DNA of 64,000 nucleotides from Podospora comata (Eukaryota; Ascomycota; Sordariomycetes; Sordariales; Podosporaceae): positions 2,773,001 to 2,837,000 of the forward strand of contig CP071495.1 in NCBI GenBank assembly GCA_017354895.1, in the 5' to 3' direction. Position numbers and translations under genes: made by a program. Positions 58,462-64,000 of the stretch are shown here, in pieces. Position 1 is the stretch's first letter, and each line of letters starts with the position of its first letter. The notes below the pieces were generated by a model. The model did no database searches. It was not told the DNA's origin and was given only the letters and a program-made list of their open reading frames with translations.

Positions 58462-58998
58462 CTAGGCAATCAACCCCCCCTCAGCCACCCTCCACGGCGC
58501 ACCCACCGGCCTAGCAGTCATAGTCGGGGTCCCCTCCTCCATCTCCACATCCTCCTCCCCCACCATGACCCTCCCCTTCCCTTGGTAGTTATAATGATTG
58601 TTTTCCTCCTGCTCCTCCACAGAAGTAAAAGAACTACTATCGCTCATCTCCACATCCTGTCCATTCCCGCCCCCAGCCGAGCTGAACGATCCTCTCAAAC
58701 TCGAAGAATACCCGATTGTATGCTCAAACACGCTGTCTTGGGTGGACGAGGCGATGGATTCCACGCTGGGAGTGGGGGGCTCGATCGCCATTGCGGAGGA
58801 TAGTTGATGATGGGCAGTTGTTTGGATGGAGAGGTAGGGTTGTTGTTGTTGCTGGTTAGGCATGGAAATATCCGCGTCGGAGGAATACCCCGAGTACCCT
58901 GATGAGTTGGACCAAGAACCCGGGCTTGAATGTGGGATGGGCAGCAATGAAGAAGGGATTGGGGTTGGCTCCCTCTCCTCTCGGGTCTGTTGTTGCTC

Positions 58999-59086
<88 letters not shown>

Positions 59087-60417
59087 GTGATAGCAGGAGG
59101 AGCAACCGCCACCCCCTTTCCGTTCGTGCCGACTGTTGATTTTGATTGTCTCCCCCTTGGTCTTGGAGCCGGGACCGCAATCACAGGGACGGTAGTCGAG
59201 GCAGCCAGGGGGTGCTTTTTCCCTGTTGTTGGGATCGCCAGCGTTGGTACCGCTGTTGCTGGGGTGGTTGATGAAGAAGAAGGGAGACTCTCCTCCCCGT
59301 CTTCGTCCTGTCCAATCGTCCAGACCCACCTCCTCTTCTTCTCCCTCCTTTTCCCGCCCTTTTTCCTGATGCCGCCCGTGGAAGTAGGCGACAAAGCTGA
59401 CGAGGAGGAAGTAGTGGGTGTGCTGGCCCTCATGTCGGCCATGCGACGTCGCATTTCCTCAAACGGACCCGGTGTTTGCCCCCCGTCGCGGGTCAGGTTG
59501 GAGTAAGCCATGGTTTGGTCCAAGACTGTGGAGTTACTGTCAAGGTCGCCTTCGTCAGAGGTGACGGAGGGGCTGACGGGGGTGGTGTCGTCGTCGGCTA
59601 CTAGGAGATCAATATGTGATCGGGTGTATTTGTGGGTCGTGATCGTTTGTTCCAGGGGGGAGTTATACGCCACGCGCCTGGCGGCTCTTTCTTGGAGGCG
59701 GAGGGAGGTCCGCCTGGGGGAAATGTTCTGCCCTGTGGAGGGGGACAGGTTGGTGGTCAATGGTGGCAAGGGGGAGTTGCGGAGGATGGACCGTAGAGAC
59801 CGGGGGTGGGTGTAGGGGAGCTTGGGGGTCATGTTGGCTGGCAAGGTGTTGGTTCTTCGTTTGAGAGATTGTGATGGCAATGATGGAGCTGGAGCGGTGC
59901 TCTCTTGTTGAGACTGATTTTGATGCCGTGATGGGAGACCGGGCTTATTAGTGCTGTCAAAGGTAAAGACACGAGCGTTTGCGTCCTGGGCTTGGGCGGA
60001 TAATGGGGGGGTGGCGGTCATGGCGCTGGGGAATTGGACCTCGCGGTTGAGGGCGATGGCGGGGGAAAGTGGTTGCGCAGTGAGAGGTGTGTCGAGATAT
60101 GGACCTAAATAGGGGGTGTGCCTGGCTTTGGCGGTTGCTGCCGTTGCTGTTGCTGGCGCGGCATCTTGAGTTTGGGTTTGGAGCCGCAGTATTGGCCTAC
60201 CGCTCAGCAGAGCCGTTGGCGGGTTTTCTTGAATTGGCGTTGAGCGGTCGACAGCGGTAGCGTAGACGTTTGACAGTGTGTTGAAGGCCGTGGGCGATTT
60301 CATGTCTACCGCTGCCGCCACCCTCCTCGATGTCCGTACACTGGGGCCATTGGCGATGGCTGTGATTTGAAGAGAGAGGCGTGGTCTCTTTGGTGGGCTC
60401 TGTGGTGATGTCGCCAT
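58462..60417 (-). CDS. hypothetical poly-glutamine protein
   Basis: A single exon of 651 residues. I do not recognise the family. The N-terminus is basic (SPPKRPRLSLQI), probably a nuclear signal. Short ordered-looking motifs follow: SLRSILRNSPLPPL, RRTSLRLQERAARRV, HKYTRSHIDLL, and a basic cluster KKGGKRREKKRRWVWTIGQ. A run of about 30 Gln lies in the last third, then Ser-rich and acidic sequence to the end. Nearly all the rest is Pro/Thr/Ser-rich and disordered. It may be a nuclear regulator, but that is inference from composition. Confidence 0.8.
58999..59087 (-). repeat. pure (CAA)n trinucleotide repeat coding poly-Gln
   Basis: About 29 uninterrupted CAA codons (TTG on the plus strand) without synonymous CAG. 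Other frames give poly-Asn, poly-Thr, poly-Cys, poly-Val or poly-Leu, all artefacts. Confidence 0.95.
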
Positions 60418-61847
60418 CTTTCCTTCCTCTAGACAATCCCGAATTCCAAGCCAGCTGGGAAAGGGACGGCAGATCTGATATCAAAGCGCACACGGTAGTT
60501 GTGTGGGTGAGCCAGAGATCCGGGATCTCAGTCGCGGACGGGAGATGGGCGGCTATATAGTATAGAGTACACTAAACAGCCATCGAGTGCGCGCGAGAGA
60601 GAGAGAGAGAGAGAGGGAGGGGGGGGGAAGCGCCAGACCGGGGGTGTTCGGGACTAATGCGCATGCGGCATTAGGGCACAAGTATAGACGCGATCAACTC
60701 CTCTTCTTTGGCCGTGTGTGTCCCTCAACCTGGGCTGCTAGTGGTTGGCACACCAGATGCATATTGCAGGCGCAAGCGCCCAACGACCCAATCAGAGCGG
60801 CCGACACCGCATGCAGAGCGCATGCAGGCCAAGTCACATCGCGTCTATTCAAGAACCATGATTCTCACTCTCTGTCTCTGTTTCTCTTTTTCTCCTCTCT
60901 TTTTAGAAGCGTCCCCCTGGGGATATGGTGAGTCCTGATTCTTGTTGATTAGTTAGCCATTCCTTCAGGATCCCACCGCTTCGTACACTACTCTTCTAGA
61001 ATGTTTTCCCCGTCATCACAGCCCCAAAGATGTTTGCCTATTGAAATTAGCACCAATCCTTTCCGAGGCGAGGCTTGGGCTGTCCTCCGTCCGTCCATCC
61101 CCCAAATAATCACCAGGGTCTCCCGCATTATGACCGGGCGGGCCATCGGATCTCGTGCTGGGCTGGGCTGGGCTGGCTGCCCTTCTCCAGACCGACTGTG
61201 TAAAGTGGTGTGTACCGGAGTAAAGTACGTAAGCATGGAGGTACCGTACAACGAAATCTGTCAGCCAGCTGTGTCACAGATCTAGACGAGAAAGAACCAA
61301 GTTTGACGCCGTCCACGTGCTATGCCCAAAATAAACCCTTTCCCCCCTCCAACGCACTCGATTGATCTTCCGAGCCGGGCCCTTGCCAACTGAGGCGAAC
61401 GGGACGCCCGGTTGGATTCGGTTTCTGCAACAACAACAAAAAAAAAGAATGTTTCTAAAAGTCGGTCGGATAGCAAACATTCCGTTCCCTCTTGTCCAGG
61501 ATCTTCTTTTTCCTTTCAGTTCCTTTAAAAGAAGCTTTAAGCTCTTGCGCTTTTTGTGGAGCCAATTCCCCACCTTCCGTTTGAGCGGTGTCCGCCTGTT
61601 CTCCAGATTCCAGGTGTGCACGGACGTGTTGGGGACAGCAGGGCAAGCCCAGTACTGAAGAGGGAAAGCGCGGGGGATTAAAATAGAACGACCCCAGAAG
61701 CTGAGCTACACTACGCTAGCCATCCTGTTCCAGCATGTCGGTTTAGGGAATATTGAAACTACCAAGACGATAAACCCCTCGATTGATTATCCTCGAGGAT
61801 GACGAAAATGTAAACAAAACGAAACAGAAAGAAACAACACACACATC
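60418..61847. promoter_or_regulatory. divergent intergenic region, poly-Q gene / DNA polymerase
   Basis: About 1.4 kb between divergent start codons. A GA microsatellite lies at about 60594-60616, a TATA-like tatatagtatag at about 60554-60565, and a GGGCT repeat (GCTGGGCTGGGCTGGCTG) near 61158-61177. No gene is supported. Confidence 0.4.
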
Positions 61848-63878
61848 ATGGACATGGACATGGACATGGACAACCCGGACTCCAAGAGGAAGGCGCCTCG
61901 CCGAAAAGGAGACGACCGGGTCATCCTGCATTTTGTAAGTGGCCATTTCAATTCTCCGTCCCCTACAGTGCTGTCTTTTCTCGTCCTTCCCGTTTGGGTG
62001 GATGTCTAACCTTACCTCTATATCAAAATGGTTACTTTTTTCGGAACCTCAGCTAACACCTTCACCCGCACCCTATCCAGGATCTAGATTGCTTCTACGC
62101 ACAGGCATGTAAATTTCTGGAAATCCTCTTATTATTCAATATCCTACCGCGTCGTCATACATAATAATAGACATTTAACCTTGCTCACATTTCATTCCGA
62201 TCCGTCCCCTTTGCTTATTCTTGAACCAGCCCATTAACACAGTGTGCAAAAAACACAGTGCATCGAAAACGCCAACCCCCACCTCAAGTCTGTACCCCTC
62301 GGCATCAAGCAAAAGTCCATCCTTGCCACGTGCAACTACGTCGCGAGAAAGCACGGGGTGAAGAAGCTGATGGGGATCCAGGAGGCCAAGAGGCTGTGTC
62401 CCGACCTTGTCCTGGCAGACGGGGAGGACCTGTCACCTTTCAGGGATGTCTCCAAGCAGATTTACTCCCTGCTAAAGTCCTATTCTTGGAACGGGAGGGT
62501 GGAGAGGTTGGGGTTGGATGAGGTTTTCTTGGATGTGACTGATGTCGTGGCTTACAACCTGGGGTTGGTGAATCATCACTGCTTGGAGGAGTCGTGGTTT
62601 TGTCTGTCGAGGGAGGATCCGGAAAGGGGGTTTGCGTTTGATGCCCGGGAGGTGAAGGGGTGTGTCTGGCCTCCAGATTTTGTTTCTGACCGCGAAAATG
62701 AGGGCACGGATAGCTTGAGGCTGAGGCTCCTCTTCGGCAGCCACCTCGCCTTTTACCTCCGCCAGCAGATGGAAGGTCTGGGGTATACTTCTGCTTGTGG
62801 CATCTCCACCAACAAGCTCCTCGCCAAGCTAGCTGGCGATAGAAACAAGCCACGCAACCAGACCACCCTCCTCTCCTCCCACAGTCCCGTCCCATTCCTC
62901 GACCCATTACCTCTTCGGAAAATCCCCGGCATTGGCGGCAAAACCATCACCGCCATGAAAAGCTTACTCAAAACCGACGACGACGACGACCTGACCGTTC
63001 ACAACGCCCGAACCAACCCGGCTGTCTCCCCTTTCGCTCTTGAACGGCTGTTGGCCGGTAGCGGTGGTGGTGGGGAGAAGGGTATAGGCCGGAAAGTATG
63101 GCTTTTGCTCCACGGGATTGACGGTTCAGAGGTCAAGCCGGCGAGGGATGTGCCGAGGCAGATAGGCATTGAGGATACCTATCGCGGTTTGACGCAGCTG
63201 TCGCAGGTCAGGGCGGGTTTGGTTCAGATTACTACCTCTCTGCTGCGGCGGATGCATGTTGATTTGTTGGATGATTTTGATGCGGTCACTCCACCTATAT
63301 CACCAGCACCAACTAGTGTGGGAAAGGGGAGGTGGCTGGCACAGCCAAAGACGCTGAGGTTGACAACCCGGCCGTATTATCCGCCGTCGGAGTGGGATAA
63401 GTTTGAGTATAACCACGGTCGGGTATCCAAATCGGTTGCGTTGCCTAGGTTCGTTTTTGATCTCAACATTGAGCCAGAGAGTATTGCGGAGAGGTTGGTT
63501 GAGGGGACGTTGATGCTATTGTTTCACAGTTTGAATCCGGACAAGAGTAAACTCTGCATCGGGCTGCTCAACGTCTGTGTCACCAACATGGATAGGGCGA
63601 AGGAAAGCAGCCGGGGAGGGGATATCATGGCTGCATTTCAGAGGCAGAGGGAGGTGGAGGAGATTAGGGGCGTTGCTTTTGCTGATGAACCCCCAGATGG
63701 GGAGGAAAAGGCCGAAGATACCAGTGACGACACCGAGGTGGAATGGGTCGAGGAGGAAGATGAGCAGGATGGAGTGAGGTGTCGGCTTTGTGGCTGTGTC
63801 ATTCCGGTTTTTGCGGTGGAGGCTCATGGGCGGTGGCATGAGCTGGATGAGGGTTGGGTTGAGCCGCAGGGTGGGTAA
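61848..63878 (+). CDS. Y-family translesion DNA polymerase, iota type
   Basis: Error-prone polymerase that copies damaged DNA in the nucleus. Three exons (61848-61934, 62081-62104, 62259-63878) give 576 residues. The first metal-binding motif HFDLDCFYAQ crosses introns 1 and 2. Finger and palm landmarks are LATCNYVARKHGVKKL, ADGEDLSPFRDVS and RLGLDEVFLDVT, with catalytic D124 and E125. The HhH-type thumb reads RKIPGIGGKTI. The wording of the finger region fits Pol iota rather than eta or kappa. The 24-nt second exon is followed by a GC donor (CAG|GCATGT); the join CAG|TGC aligns without a gap with relatives. The C-terminus has a C-X2-C-X11-H-X3-H knuckle at 545-564, like a ubiquitin-binding zinc finger. 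A DM repeat (ATGGAC four times) opens the protein. Confidence 0.9.
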
Positions 63879-64000
63879 AGGTAAAAACAGAGTAGATCTA
63901 CATTGTAGGGGTATATACTATGGCTCTGCCAATTTTTATGGGCAAGCGGTGAGGTCGGTGAGGCGAGGATGAAAATAGAATTGTTGGGGTAAGGCAATTG

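Noticed and set aside
58695-59506. Long frames with poly-Asn, poly-Thr, poly-Cys, poly-Val
   Set aside because: Shadows of the CAA repeat in the poly-Gln gene.
1-64000. Transposons, LTR elements, CRISPR arrays, RIP-mutated repeats
   Set aside because: I saw no long terminal or inverted repeats, transposase or polymerase domains of mobile elements, spaced repeats, or long AT-rich stop-filled duplicated blocks.

Overview
This window is nuclear DNA of a filamentous ascomycete, most likely a Sordariomycete close to the Sordariales. The evidence is short GT-AG introns (about 50-150 nt) with CTRAC branch points, no operons, genes on both strands at about one per 3 kb, and a gene set of fungal type: Dicer-like 2, a GH72 glucanosyltransferase, an Mnn11-type mannosyltransferase and a hydrophobin-like protein. 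I saw no transposon, LTR element, CRISPR array or rRNA. Exon boundaries were worked out by hand from splice sites and reading phase. All the complete spliced models close in phase at a stop codon.

Layout. 0-11 kb: the 5' end of an unknown gene at the left edge (-), sphingosine-1-phosphate lyase (-), a GT34 mannosyltransferase of Mnn11 type (-), a RING-CH membrane E3 ligase (-) divergent from proteasome subunit alpha-2 (+), and an RCC1-repeat protein (-). 11-23 kb: Dicer-like 2 (+), a 2.6 kb gene-poor gap, a GPI-anchored GH72 enzyme (+), and a Rax1-like RGS membrane protein (-). 23-25.8 kb: an accessory-looking stretch with gene scraps and a small four-exon gene for a secreted, hydrophobin-like cysteine-rich protein that is easy to miss. 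25.8-41.5 kb: SOF1 (-) divergent from RPN6 (+), a 2,089-residue intronless AT-hook protein (-), a CmcJ/AsaB-like protein (+), an Sds3-like protein (-) and LSM1 (+). 41.7-48.3 kb: a secreted six-hairpin glycosidase (-), MOB1 (+), the ATP synthase OSCP subunit (+) and tRNA-Gly(GCC) (-). 48.6-64 kb: a cytosolic GH63-like glycosidase (-), a tricalbin-like SMP/C2 protein (-), a poly-Q protein (-) and a Y-family DNA polymerase of iota type (+).

Most genes are housekeeping and do not form one pathway. Loose themes are the proteasome and ubiquitin (alpha-2, Rpn6, RING-CH), the cell wall and secretory glycans (Mnn11, GH72, six-hairpin and GH63 enzymes) and RNA (Dicer, Sof1, Lsm1, tRNA). The most notable observations are about gene structure: a 3-nt microexon and a GC-AG intron in the GH63 gene, another GC-AG intron in the polymerase gene, two stop-free introns of 3n length, a 6-nt coding first exon in SOF1, the hidden hydrophobin-like gene, and a six-fold short linear motif in the AT-hook protein.
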